A DNA stretch of 64,000 nucleotides, taken from the NCBI GenBank assembly GCA_029891385.1, contig CM057228.1, positions 79,720,964 through 79,784,963 on the forward strand, read 5' to 3'. Numbering within the stretch: the first letter of the stretch is position 1; the number at the start of each line of letters is the position of its first letter. Source of the DNA: Erythroxylum novogranatense. Its lineage: Eukaryota; Streptophyta; Magnoliopsida; Malpighiales; Erythroxylaceae. Of the stretch, positions 47,407 through 58,705 are shown piece by piece. The notes below the pieces were generated by a model. It did no database searches, was not told the origin of the DNA, and saw nothing but the letters and a program-made list of their open reading frames with translations. The position numbers and the translations under genes are program-made.

Positions 47407-49686
47407 TTATGTCAATGTCACCCCAAGTCTGACTAATTCCTTCAGCAAAGGAAAATACACTGTCTCCACATATGTCATAGTCGATTTTCTACTCAGCGCA
47501 TCCGCTACTACATTAGCTTTCCCCGGATGGTAATCTGTCATCAAGTCATAATCCTTTAACAGCTCCAACCATCTTCTCTGTCTCAAATTCAATTCTTTCT
47601 GGCTCATCAAGTACTTAAGACTCTTATGGTCAGTAAACACCCTAGTGGTGACTCCATACAGGTAATGTCTCCAAATCTTTAACGCAAAAATTATGGCAGC
47701 TAACTCCAAGTCATGCGTCGGATAATTCATCTCATAAGGTTTCAATTGCCTCAAAGCATAAGCAATCACCTTATCTCCTTGCATCAGCATACAGCCTAAT
47801 CCCTTCCTCGAGGCATCACTATACACTATGTATCCATCATTACCCGAAGGCAAAGTCAAAACTGGTGCACTCGTCAATCGATACTTAAGCTCCTCAAAGC
47901 TCTTCTGGCATTCATCTGTCCATACAAACTTCTGGTTCTTCCTGGTCAACTTGTTAAGTGGAGCTGCTATTATAGAAAAGCCCTCCACGAACCTCCTGTA
48001 ATATCCAACTAGACCCAAGAAACTCCTCACTTCTGCTATATTCTTCGGTTCTTCCCATTTTACAACCGTTTCTATCTTTCTCGGATCCACATGCACTCCG
48101 TGCTCTGAAATCACATGTCCAAGAAACACTACATCCCTTAGCCAGAACTCGCATTTATTGAATTTGACATACAATTCGTTTTTCCTCAGAATCTTCAAGG
48201 CAATCCTCAACTGTTCCTCATGCTCCTTGTCACTCTTAGAATAAACCAATATATCATCTATAAAGACAATGATAAATTGGTCTAAGAAAGACTTGAAGAC
48301 CCTGTTCATTAAGTCCATGAAAACGGCCGGCGCATTCGTCAATCCAAAAGGCATAACCAGAAACTCAAAGTGGCCATACCGTGTTCTAAAAGCAGTCTTG
48401 GACACATCTGACTCCTTTATCCTCAATTGGTGATAACCCGATCTCAAGTCTATCTTAGAAAAGACTCTTGCCCCTTGCAACTGATTAAACAAATCATCGA
48501 TGCGGGGGAGCGGATATCTATTCTTGATAGTGACATGGTTGAGTTTTCGGTAGTCCACACACATCCTTAACGATCCGTCTTTCTTCTTTACAAAAAGGAC
48601 CGGAGCTCCCCATGGCGAAGAACTCAGCCTAATGTAACCCTTCTCTAATAAATCTTCCAATTGCTCCTTAAGCTCCTTCAATTCCGCCGAAGCCATTCTA
48701 TAAGGCGGAATCGAGATTGGCATTGTCCCCGGAAGAAGTTCAATGGGAAATTCAATTTTCTTAGCCGGTGGTAGTCCTGGTAATTCCTCGGGAAAGACAT
48801 CCGGGAATTCCCTGACCACAGGTATTTCTTCTAACTTTCCTCTATCTGCCCTTGTGTCTACCACATAGGCCAAAAACGCTTCACATCCTTTCCTCATCAA
48901 TTTTTCTGCTGTCAAAGCTGAAACTTTTCTAATCGGACTCGCCTTTCTGTCCCCCACGAACACTAACTTTTTGCCATTGCCGATCTCAAACTCCACAGTC
49001 TTATTTCTGCAATCCAAGTTGGCATTGTACTTCTCCAAAGTGTCCATCCCCAAAATTACATCTAATCCGTCCATCCTCAAGGACATTAGATTCACCACTA
49101 ATCGCTCTTCTTCGATAAGTATCTCGCAGTCTCTATATACTTGACTAATAATAATACATTGGCCGATTGGAGTACTCACCATCAAAAGAGTATCCAATGG
49201 ACTCAATTCCCTACCAGCCACAATTCTACTCAAAGACATAAACGAATGGGTAGAACCCAGATCAATCAAAACAATAACATCTTCAGCAAAAAGTTTAATC
49301 ATACTAGTCACGACTTCCGGAGCTGTCTCAGCATCTTCCTTTGTCATAGCAAACACTCTAGCTGGTGCTTGTCCCCTTGGTCTCCTTGGAGGATTCACTT
49401 TCTTAGCGGCATCAGAACTTTTGCTGCCCACTTCCGTCACTGTCCTGTGTCCCACTGTCTCAACCCTCTTAGAAGCTTGCATCTGACTCCTCTCATTCCT
49501 AGGACTTTGAGGGCACTCTCTTGCTATATGCCCCTTCTCTCCACAATTGAAGCATGCTCCAGTCAGTCGAAAACATTCTCCTTTGTGGAACCTTCCACAG
49601 AGCTCACATTTAGAAATGGGTGGTCTATCCCCATCTCCCCTCCTGCTGCCTCCAGTCGTTGAGGCTTGATGCGAGACAGTTCTCAT
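47407..49686 (-). pseudogene. Element C nucleocapsid knuckle, protease, RT and RNase H (759 codons open)
   Basis: Zinc knuckle [14 protein letters not shown] at residues 45-58 (C45, C48, H53, C58). Aspartic protease at about 130-220 with DLGSTHSF where D-S/T-G is usual, so the Gly-side loop is altered and activity is doubtful. RT at about 330-520 with Asp413 in [12 protein letters not shown] and FIDDIL (Asp477, Asp478). RNase H at about 615-735 with Asp624, Glu661, Asp686 and Asp729 all present. The upstream stop at 49690 and the final TAA at 47407 cut it out of the polyprotein. The first Met is not a true start. Confidence 0.93.
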
Positions 49687-49869
49687 CTGTCAAGGCCTGC
49701 TCGCTCCACTGCTTTTCTCCTCAGACTGTGCAGGGAAAGTCCTGAAACTCCTCTCTGACATAGGAGCGCCGCCTCCCCTCTTAAACTGTTCCCTGCCTTT
49801 CCTCTTTTTGCTAACAGCACTCTTTATGTTTTCAATGTTTTCCACCCTCAGTGCTGCTTCCACCAATTG

Positions 49870-50625
49870 CTAAAAATCACAGAAATTCTGCACCACCACT
49901 TTTTCCCTGATGGCTAGGTGCAGTCCTGATTCGAACCGACGACACTTAGCCGCCTCACTTAGCCTCATCTCTACTACATACCGGGATAACTGTGTAAACC
50001 GACGCTCATACTCACTGACAGTCATCTCCCTCTAGGTGAGACTCAAGAATTCCCTCTGCTTCTGCTGTATGTACACCTCAGACAGGTACTTTTTCTTATA
50101 AGCAGTAAGGAAATCCTCCCATGCCAACACTGGCGGTTTCAGCTGACTTCCCGGGACACTCTCCCACCAATGCAGAGCATCCCCTTGCAGAAGACTCACA
50201 GCATACACTACCTTCTCATCGTCTTCACAGCCCATCTGCTCCAATATCCGTTTTGTCTTCCTCAGCCATACCTCAGCTTCCTTGGGATCAGTGGTCCCAT
50301 TGAAATCCACTGCGCCATACTTTCTCAGCTTATCAAATTGCCTCCCCTTCTTAACTGGGGCCGGAATAGACGATTGTGGCATCTGTCACATAGCCTGGAC
50401 GAATGCTTGGGTGAAAGCTTGGAACAATCTCGGATCCAAGGTAGATGTTTGTTCCTGCGGAACAGGCGACTCCTGCGACTGTGACTGAGCGGGCTCACTA
50501 CCTTGCTCGACAGAAACCTCAGTATTCACTGGGGCTACAGATTCATCCTTGCCCTCCTCTCTCGGCGGAGGGTCAGGTGCAACCGATCCTTGCATAACTC
50601 CTCGTGTTCTTCTACGAGGTGGCAT
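49870..50625 (-). pseudogene. Element C gag (capsid region)
   Basis: Begins MPPRRRTRGVMQG and continues to a retrotransposon gag domain (DFNGTTDPKEAEVWLRKTKR, ALHWWESV, AYKKKYLSEVYIQQ, ERRFTQLSRY). Gag builds the cytoplasmic particle that packages element RNA. Stops at 50386, 50032 and 49870. The TAG at 49870 lies in the same place as a TAG in element D's gag (58382-58384). Confidence 0.88.
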
Positions 50626-50810
50626 CTCACTCCTTCAATAGAAATACTAACAATTAGCTCACATTTTATCTTAATCCTATTTCCTACATGTATGCATGAT
50701 ATGCATGTCACATAAAGCAAATACTCAATTCATAATGCAAGCAATTTATCACATAACACCACAATGCATAGCACAACACATTTTAAGCCTAGGACTCTTT
50801 AAAAGCCTAA

Positions 50811-50822
50811 GCTCTGATACCA
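50811..50822 (-). other. Element C primer binding site
   Basis: Minus strand TGGTATCAGAGC, a perfect initiator tRNA-Met site, five bases inside the 5' LTR. Confidence 0.93.
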
Positions 50823-50827
50823 AAAGA

Positions 50828-53525
50828 TGTTGGGCCCTGTTATCAAAGCCCAACCATGGTGTTGGACCCCGTTCCCTGAGCCCAACTATCCGATTCGAAA
50901 ATGAAAAGCGTAAGCGGGTTTGCTTGTAGGGTTATCTCAACGAACCCTCACTTGCTTTGAATCAATCCTTTCGAATTGAAAGTCAAAAGTTACCAATTTT
51001 AGTGGAGAGGTAGTTAAGCATGTTCTAAATTCAATGCTTCAAGAATCACTCAATTTGGAGGTCAGACGAAAAAGTTATGGTCGAAAGAATCCAATATGTT
51101 CATGTCCTTATTCCAACTAAACATGTCTTGGAGAAAATGCCATAACTTTTCATACAAATTTCCAATTGATTTCGTGTTTTAACCATTGGAAAGAAGAAAT
51201 CGATATCTACAACTCGTATTATATACCTCGAAGCAAGATTTGGCCTCTAAACTGGTCAAAATCGCAAATTACTGTAGCTAACCCGAGACTATCCGTTAAA
51301 CGAACACAGACATAAACTGGGCTGAGGGTCCTTTTCCACCTGAGAAGGTCCGTTTAACGGACACGAGCAACCCAAAACCTCTTCCAAGCCTCCCAATGCT
51401 TCCAATCTTTAATCTGAACACCATATACACTCAAAATCTTCCCAAATTAAATCCTTCAAGTGTAATAACACTCCTCAAACAATCAACTACCAATTGAGAT
51501 GCATTAAACTTCCAAATAGCAACTCAAAACTCATACAACAAACAAACTCTTATCATTCGCCCAAGCTGTTACATTCATGCCTTCCACACAACATCATCAC
51601 TTGCAAAACCCGTAACTCTCAATATTGATATTCAAATTTTGCAAACTTTATACCATTGAAAATCTAAGAGGATAAACTATAAGGTTCGAGAAGACCATTT
51701 TGTCCAATATGGCCCAAATCAACCCAGTTTTCCCTCATGAATTCAGAACACAATTAAGCCCTATGGAACCTGAAATAGGCATTAAACACAACAAACTAAA
51801 CAAGCACATACACAAGGGAACTTTTTAAATCTTCAATTCATTTCCAAGCCAAAATGGAGTTCATACAAGCTTTCATACATAGCTTTAAATTACATATCGA
51901 CATTACACAAGCTGCAAAATACATTCGATGCTCAATGTTCAATATGCTGTTAAAGCTATTCAAAAATCTAGCTCCTAACTTAATACAAAAGCTAAATCTC
52001 TCGAGATCGTCCAAATGCCAGCAAGGATTTACTGATCTTCTCGATCTGCACTTGAGGAGTGGGAAAAATATTAGGTTGAGCTTCACAGCTCAGTGGCTAA
52101 AATATTTACAGCCAATGGCGATGAGCTACACAATCAAACATATATATACACATAAACATACATTAAGCGTATACTTCACAATGAAAATTGCACATCCACA
52201 ATTCAACATCCAATTCATAGCATCATCACATATTATAAGTAATTCAAATTCAAAACATGGATTTCTCACATCAAAATGCAAATGCACAACCAATTGGCTT
52301 GAGGGTTCCGTGAAACAAAATGATGAAACCGAAGTTTGCACCGTGAATGAAACAAGTCCATTTTTGGATCTCGTGGGCCACAAGCGGGCAGCAGGGATAA
52401 GGCTTTTGTCGATGTGCACGTGACTACGAAACGGTTCCTCTCTCGCCCAAACACAATCAAATCTTAACTTAGTTCAATTATTTATAAATTCACATTTCCA
52501 TACTTTCCTTCTTTCCATTTAATCAAAATGCCATGACTTAATTTCAATGGCATGACAATTATTCTCATAATTCAACCATTCATAGCAAAGGATCAATGCA
52601 TAACATGGCATGAACACAACATAAAGCAATCTCCACATCATATAAATTCAAACAATTCATTTAGCACATATTTCATACACAATGCATTTGCTTATTACAC
52701 AAAGACCATAAATAAATTACCCACCTTGACAAACTTGGAAAATCCAAAATCAATTGCCTCCTTCCTTTTGTTCTAGGGCAGGTTTTTGATTACCTATACA
52801 CAAACAGAATTCCATGAATTTGAACTCAATTGGAAAATCCCCAAAATTTCCATAATCCTAATCAAATGCAATTAACCCTAATCTAACTCAAATCCAACCT
52901 ACCCATGGTTCATATGGGTTAGAAAACCCACAACCTAACTTAAAACCCAAGAAAATCCAAAGGTCTCTCCCTCTTCTTCTTCTTCCATGAAATCCCAACA
53001 CAACCCTTCTTTCTCTCTCTAGAACTTCTCATTCACAAGACTCTAACCTATTTCTCTACCAAAGCATGAAGAACTTACCTTAAAGACCTTGAATCTTCCC
53101 CTTCCCACGAATTTCTTCCCTTTTTCCTTGGATTTTTTGATTTTTCTCTTCTTCTTCTCTTCTTGTCCACGTTTCCCTCTCTCTTTTTCCCTTTCTCTCT
53201 CCTCCCTTGGACTTGCACGAAAATGCTTCTTTCCCTCTTCTAATTTTTGCCTTTTCTTTCTTCCTTAACTTCCCATTCTACCCCTCATTAACATGACTCT
53301 TCCAAAACTACCCTTCCTTGTCTTATAAGGCCCTACTAACCCCTTAAGCCCACTTAAATACTAACTTAATCCTAACCCTTTCAATCAAATTTCAACTCCT
53401 AATTCTTCCATCAAATTCTTATTAATGACCCAATTCTAAAATAAAATAAAAATTTAAACCAACACATAACATAAATAACCAATTAAACAATTCATAAGAA
53501 ATTCAGAAAAATTTAAGGTCCAACA
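50828..53525 (-). repeat. Element C 5' LTR (2698 bp)
   Basis: Plus strand TGTTGGGCCCTGTT to GGTCCAACA. It matches the other LTR but lacks most of the TCCGTTAAACGGA palindrome cassette (51285-51370 here), which accounts for the length difference. It carries the same donor and acceptor-like sites and intron-2 block (about 52370-52440). Confidence 0.9.
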
Positions 53526-54930
53526 ATTGTAGACCCCAAAAGCATTAAATATAAGTCAGCAGTCTTAAAATGATGCTCCAATAATCATGAAACAACCCTT
53601 AGGTTGTAATAACAATCTAAGCCCAACTTTCATTCACAAATTGAAATCTTAAAAACCTGAATTCAAACTTTCTTTCTTTGCCTCTATTGTAGACCTCTTT
53701 CTCTAGATCATAATGAATCAAGAATCACCTCAATTGGAGGTCTACACCATTAGTTATGGCCCAAAAACTAAAATCACTCGATTCAGAAAAAATGGGGCTC
53801 GCCGCGGCGAAGGAACTCTCGCCGCGACGTCAAGGGAATCTCTTCATCGCGGCGTCCACTCAGCAGCTCGTTGCGGGGTCCAACTTCCCACTCATCGCGA
53901 CGTCCCGCTCGTTGCGTCGAACCGCTCGTCGCGGTATCTACACACGTCGCGGCGTACGCTCGTCGCGACGTCCAATAATCCCCTCGTCGCGACGTGCAGA
54001 TCGCAGGTCGTCTTCTCCGACTAATTTTCTCACATTTTTCTCTCTAAAACAACCATAACTCCCTTTCAACTATCCCAAACTTTCACATTACACATAATAA
54101 ATGCATCAAACTCACTAATAAACAACATATACAGAAATCACTTACCAAATCAGGCTTTCCTTCAAAAACTTCCGAAAATTTCTCTAACTCTTTTTCCTTT
54201 CTCTAACACCCACGGATCTCTCTCAAAACTTCAACAATCTTCATCTTCTCATGGATTAGGGTTGATCTCAAACAATAAGGAATAAGCAAGAATCGTGGGT
54301 GAAGGAGGATCAAACGATGGGAGAAAATAACATGCCCTAGGATGGAGGAGGCAATTTTGTCAAAGTGATTTCCGTGTTTGCCAAAGGAGAAAGTCAAAAA
54401 TCTAGGGCATTAAGGGTTATTTAAACAATCAAACGTATGTACTTGTCACTTGCCAATTCTGTAATATATTTCACTTTTCAATTTCATTTCTAGTCCAATT
54501 CGTCTCCAAATTTCAATGGCTCAACATATTCATCTCTAAATTCCTATATCTAATTTTTCCATGGCCATTGGACAGCTATTTCAATACTATAAAATCAATC
54601 AGTCCGTCACTCGAAAAATTTTCCGGTCCGAGCTTTTTCTCCCGAATTAACCAGAAAATTTCTAAGGGTTACTATCAAGTGACAATCACTTTAAAACAGT
54701 TCCAATTCCAATTCTCAAGCACATTTATCTCAGAAATCACAGAACACATCATATTCGCAATAAATGTCGAGAATTGTCATGAATGCATGTACCTATATGT
54801 GCATGTGCAAAATGTCTCAGTCCTCTAAAATTAGAGGCCAATTGTATGCTCATATCAAAGTATGCAATGTGACCCACTAGCCTGTCCCCATTTACCAATA
54901 TAACCTTCCCATCGGGGATAGGATGTTATA
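53526..54930 (-). repeat. Element G 5' LTR, segment 2
   Basis: Resumes with the second ATTGT and matches 20335-21728, including the cassette (53790-54005). It ends GGATGTTATA instead of the GGATGTTACA of the 3' LTR, so the LTR starts TATAAC on its own strand. Confidence 0.85.
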
Positions 54931-55266
54931 CAATGTGTCTAGTATGACACGATATGAAAAATTAAGTTTTCGAAATATACCTTCGGGCAATCCAATTTTC
55001 AAGTATGTATTATGTGTTATGTGGGTTTGGTTAGGTCCCATAAGTTGAGTCAAGTGCACTTGTCTTCTTTTTATAGGCTTCGCCCGCCTGCCGCTAGTGA
55101 CATTGGAGCTTCGTAAAGACTCCCATAGGTTCACGGCTATACTGGACCGCTATGCAGGAAAGTGTAGTATGTTCTGTTCACGGCTGCGCATGATCGCTAT
55201 GTGGAAATGTACAGTACGTTCTGTTTTGGACCGACCCAAACCATTTTGATATGTTATGTGCATATG
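54931..55266 (+). repeat. Element A 3' LTR, probable continuation
   Basis: Begins with CAATG, the second copy of the target site of G. The following sequence (AAGTGCACTTGTC, GGCTTCGCCCGCCTGCC, ACGGCTATACTGG) resembles the intron-2 conserved block of LTR E and, more weakly, of B. It is then cut by element D at 55267. The LTR end is not in the window. Confidence 0.55.
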
Positions 55267-57462
55267 TGTTAGACCCCGAATTTTTTTTTTGATGTCATTA
55301 AGCATAAATTTTGATAATTGAGTGATTATGCCTTAGTTTGATTAGTTTGGGAGTATTAGTGGATAATTTCGGTTTATTTGAGCTTAATTCGTTATGATGT
55401 GGTTTTACATGGGGATTATAGGGTAAAAGTTTATGAGGGAACTTCGGGAAGTTTGCTTGAGTTGGATTAGTTTAAGCCTTGCTAAGAGGGGTATCATGGT
55501 ATTTACCCTTTTCCTTAGGTTAAGAGAAAAGAAAAGAAAAGAAAGAAAAGAAGGAGAAAAGAGAAGAGGAGAAGCCGTCGGTGGAGAAGAAGAGAAGAGA
55601 AGAGAAGGTTTTGCGATTCTTGTGATTTCCGACGATTCGAAGCAATTTCTGGTAAGTTTAGCTTCCTTCAAACTTGTTAAGGTTAGATTTAAACCTAGAG
55701 AATGTTGAATACGTGAGAATCGAAGGTTTTAGGGTTTTAGGGCATAAATGTAGGGATTTCCTTGGGTTGATGTGTTTGTGATGGATTTGAAGCTTAGAAT
55801 GGGTTAGAAATGTAGTAGAGGACTTGATCTATAGTTTGGTTGTGTTGCATTTGGATTTGGGAAGGATTGAAGATCGGAAAATGCAGGAAAAAGGGGTTCG
55901 GAGTAGCAGCTCCGACCGCACGTCATGACGCTGAAAGAAAATGACACGCCACAGCACGAGGTGCGTCGCGGCGTGCACGAAGAGACGTGCACGTTGCGGC
56001 GTGCGAGTGATGAGCACGCCGCAACGCACACTTCGTTGCACGCCATGGCGAATGGAAATCGCATTGCGGCGAATCGAAGTCGTTATTGCGGCGAAGGCCC
56101 CCATGCCGCGAGCCCCTGCTTTTCCGAAAGTGAAAATTTTAGTATTTTGGGTATATCTTTTGGTGTAGATGTCCAATTGAGGTGATTCTTGATCCGTTGT
56201 GACCTAGAAATAAAGGGCTACGAGTTGTATGAAAAAGGGAAGTTCGGAATTTGTTTCGAAGGGTTCGAGAATTTAGATGGAAGTCGGATGGAGACCTTTA
56301 ATGCTTTATTTTGATTGTTATGCTTTATGGAATATTTTCTATGGATTGTTAATTAAATGAGAACTTGGTTTATTATAGGGAACCAAGCTGATTTGACCCA
56401 ATCGCAAGAGGAAGGACAACAGTGAGTCTGATACTCAAGCGATATTAGGTGGGTAAAATGTTTATGGTTATTGTGTGTATGGGAAAATTGCCTTGTGTGT
56501 GCTTACTTGCTTGCATGATATGACCTTGTTGATATTGAATTATATGAGAAATATTGCATGTGCATTTTTATTATGATTATGCATGGTTTGATAAGCCTTA
56601 TGGCAATGGATAAAAATGAGAATTTGGAAAACTGTGAAAAATGCTTTGAGCACGAATCGAATAGATTATGTGTTTTGTTTGGGTAAGAGAGTTACGGATG
56701 GAGTCACGTGCACGTTGACATAAAGCCTTCTCCCGGTTACCCGTTTGAGGCCACGAGATCCTTGAGAAATCGGACTCGGATAGTTTACGGATTTACCTTT
56801 GGTTATCCGGATCGTTTACGGAACTCTCGAACCATTTGTGTGCATTCATGATTGATTTGATAGAAATGATGCATAATAATTGTTTTGTTGAGAAACAGAA
56901 ATTTGCATGTCATGTGCTTATATGAATGTGAATCACTTGATGAATTTTGACTTGCTATACTTGTACATATATATGTTTGAATGTGTGGCTCGTTGCCAAT
57001 GACTATAAATGTATATGAAACTGAGCTTCGCAGCTCACCCCATTACTCTCCCCTCCTCAGGTGCAGATTGAGACGATTGTCGACCTTGCAAGGCATCGGA
57101 AACTTCAAGCTAGTTAGGAGCCTTGCATTAAGATAGTACTTTGGTTAGCCTGCCAGCATTTCATCATGGAGCATACTTATGTATTTTGGATTCTAACTTT
57201 CATTTTGTAGTATGTTATATTTCGAGAATACTTGTTGAATTTCTTTGAATGCAAATGACAATTGGTTTATGCATTTGGAATGAGTAATGTATGTTTAGAC
57301 TGCATGTGTAGAACGTATGTATGTATTGTTCTATGATTGTATGAATCGAATTATGTATTTGTATGGATGTTGGGATCGGGTCCGAAGGTTCATGGAGCAC
57401 CCGTCGCAGGCGCGACCCGAGGGGCCGCCTCGGAAATGGGGATCCGGGGCCCGGGCCCAACA
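55267..57462 (+). repeat. Element D 5' LTR (2196 bp)
   Basis: TGTTAGACCCCGAATT to GGGCCCGGGCCCAACA. Purine-rich leader (55519-55612), donor CTGGTAAGTTT (55652), GC-rich GCGGCGTGC cassette (55905-56115), candidate 70-bp exon (56379-56448) between TTATAG and GTGGGTAAA, conserved block (about 56690-56830), and acceptor TCTCCCCTCCTCAG (57060). Confidence 0.88.
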
Positions 57463-57466
57463 TGTT

Positions 57467-57478
57467 TGGTATCAGAGC
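57467..57478 (+). other. Element D primer binding site
   Basis: TGGTATCAGAGC, four bases after the LTR; initiator tRNA-Met type. Confidence 0.93.
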
Positions 57479-57629
57479 GCCTAGGTTTAGTGTCCTTGGC
57501 TTAGAATGCATATAGGACGACTTGTTTGATCTATGAGTAATTGTTACATTGATTAAGTGACATGCATATCATGCATACATGTAGATTGACATATAGCTAA
57601 TCCTTAGTGTTTCCATTTGAAGGAGTACG

Positions 57630-58705
57630 ATGCCACCTCGTAGAAGGACACGAGGAGTTATGCAAGGATCTGTTGCACCTGACTCTCCGACTAGAGAGGA
57701 GAGGACTGATGAGTCAGTTTTCCCAGGGAATGCTGAGGCTTTTGTAGGGCTAGGTAGTGAGCCCGTTCCGTCGCCGACTCAGGAGTCGCCAGCTATGCAG
57801 GAGCAAGTGCCTCCTTTGGATCCGAGGTTGTTCCAGGCCTTCACTCAGGCATTCGTGAAAGCTATGGGTTAGATGCCACAACCTTCTGTTTCAGCCCCAG
57901 TTCAGAAGGGGAGACGGTTTGACCGATTGAGGAAGTATGGGGCAGTTGATTTCTTTGGGACATCCGATCCTGAAGAAACCGAGACTTGGTTGTGGAAGAC
58001 TGAGAGAGTGCTGGATCAGATGGAGTGTGAGGATGACGAGAGAGTCATCTATGCTGCCAGTTTGCTTCAGGGAGATGCCCTGCATTGGTGGGAGACCATG
58101 CCAGGCAGCCAGATGAGGCCAGTAGGGTTGGTATGACAGGATTTCGTGGTTGTTTTTAAGAAGAAGTATCTGTCTGAGGTATATGTTCAACAGAAGCAGA
58201 GGGAGTTCCTCAGTTTGACTCAGAGGGATATGACGGTCAACGAGTATGAGCGCCGGTTTACACAGCTATCCCGGTATGCTTCAGATATGATGTTGAGTGA
58301 AGCTGCTAGATGTCGCAGGTTTGAGTCGGGACTGCACTTGGCTATCGGAGAGAAGGTGATTGTGTAGAACTTCTGTGATTTCTAGCAGCTGGTTGAGGCA
58401 GTTCTGAGGGTAGAAAATATAGAAAATATCAAGAGTGCTGTGAACAAGAAGAGAAAGGACAGAGAGCAGTTCAGGAGGGGAGGTAGCACTAGTACTCCTA
58501 TGCCAGACAGGAGTGCTAGGAGCTTCCCAGTTCAGTCAGAGGAGAGGAGCAGTGGTGCGAGCCGACCTAGGCCGACAAGGACTTCTATTGTTTCTCACCA
58601 AGCCTCAACGGTGGGTGGCAATAAAAGGGGAGATGGAGATAGATCTTTCGTCCCGAAGTGTGAGCACTGCGGGAGATCTCATAGAGGAGAGTGCTTCAGA
58701 TTGAC
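57630..58705 (+). pseudogene. Element D gag, truncated by element E
   Basis: One frame from ATG 57630 (MPPRRRTRGVMQG) through the capsid domain (DFFGTSDPEETETWLWKTER, ALHWWETM, KKKYLSEVYVQQ, ERRFTQLSRY) to the region before the zinc knuckle (CEHCGRSHRGECFRLT). In-frame stops: TAG near 57870, TGA near 58134 (Trp expected), TAG near 58365 (CAG in C) and TAG at 58382-58384 (TAG in C too). Element E's LTR starts right after CFRLT, so knuckle and pol are displaced beyond the window. Confidence 0.9.

Larger units (their letters stand above)
45893..50625 (-). pseudogene. Element C gag-pol polyprotein (whole)
   Basis: A single reading frame from ATG 50625 to about 46256 encodes gag and pol without a frameshift between them. 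It then shifts by one base before the chromodomain, which ends at 45893. In-frame stops lie at 50386 (TGA), 50032 (TAG), 49870 (TAG), 49690 (TGA), 47407 (TAA) and 47056 (TAG). Comparison with D or with the expected residue suggests most arose from CAG, CAA or CGA by C-to-T change. Protein-coding information is otherwise well kept. Confidence 0.92.
43100..53525 (-). mobile_element. Element C: chromodomain Ty3/Gypsy retrotransposon (Tekay/Del-like), full length but decayed
   Basis: 10.4-kb element bounded by ATTGT (43095-43099 and 53526-53530). Minus-strand order is 5' LTR (53525-50828), PBS, gag-pol (50625-45893), PPT, 3' LTR (45964-43100). The domain order gag, zinc knuckle, protease, RT, RNase H, integrase, chromodomain and LTRs near 2.8 kb fit the chromovirus branch. 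It inserted into G's 5' LTR. The polyprotein has several stops, one frameshift and an integrase deletion, so it is not autonomous now. Confidence 0.93.
18588..54930 (-). mobile_element. Element G: non-autonomous LTR retrotransposon, split by B and C
   Basis: Minus-strand element bounded by CAATG at 18583-18587 and at 54931-54935. On the plus strand the order is 3' LTR (18588-21728), a 3' internal stub with PPT (21729-21856), element B, the 5' part of the internal region (38830-41308) ending in a PBS, and the 5' LTR (41309-54930) split by element C. It is the same family as F. No coding region was found in the remaining internal sequence. Part of the internal region, about 1 kb by comparison with F, is missing at the junction with B. 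Confidence 0.82.
55267..58705 (+). mobile_element. Element D, left part: LTR retrotransposon with decayed gag
   Basis: Plus-strand element with 5' LTR, PBS and gag closely related to that of C. It is interrupted in gag by element E at 58706; pol and the 3' LTR are not in the window. It appears inserted into the remnant of A's 3' LTR. Confidence 0.88.

Noticed and set aside
49141..49662. Plus-strand 173-codon frame opposite element C pol
   Set aside because: Antisense shadow of the gag-pol frame with no domain of its own.
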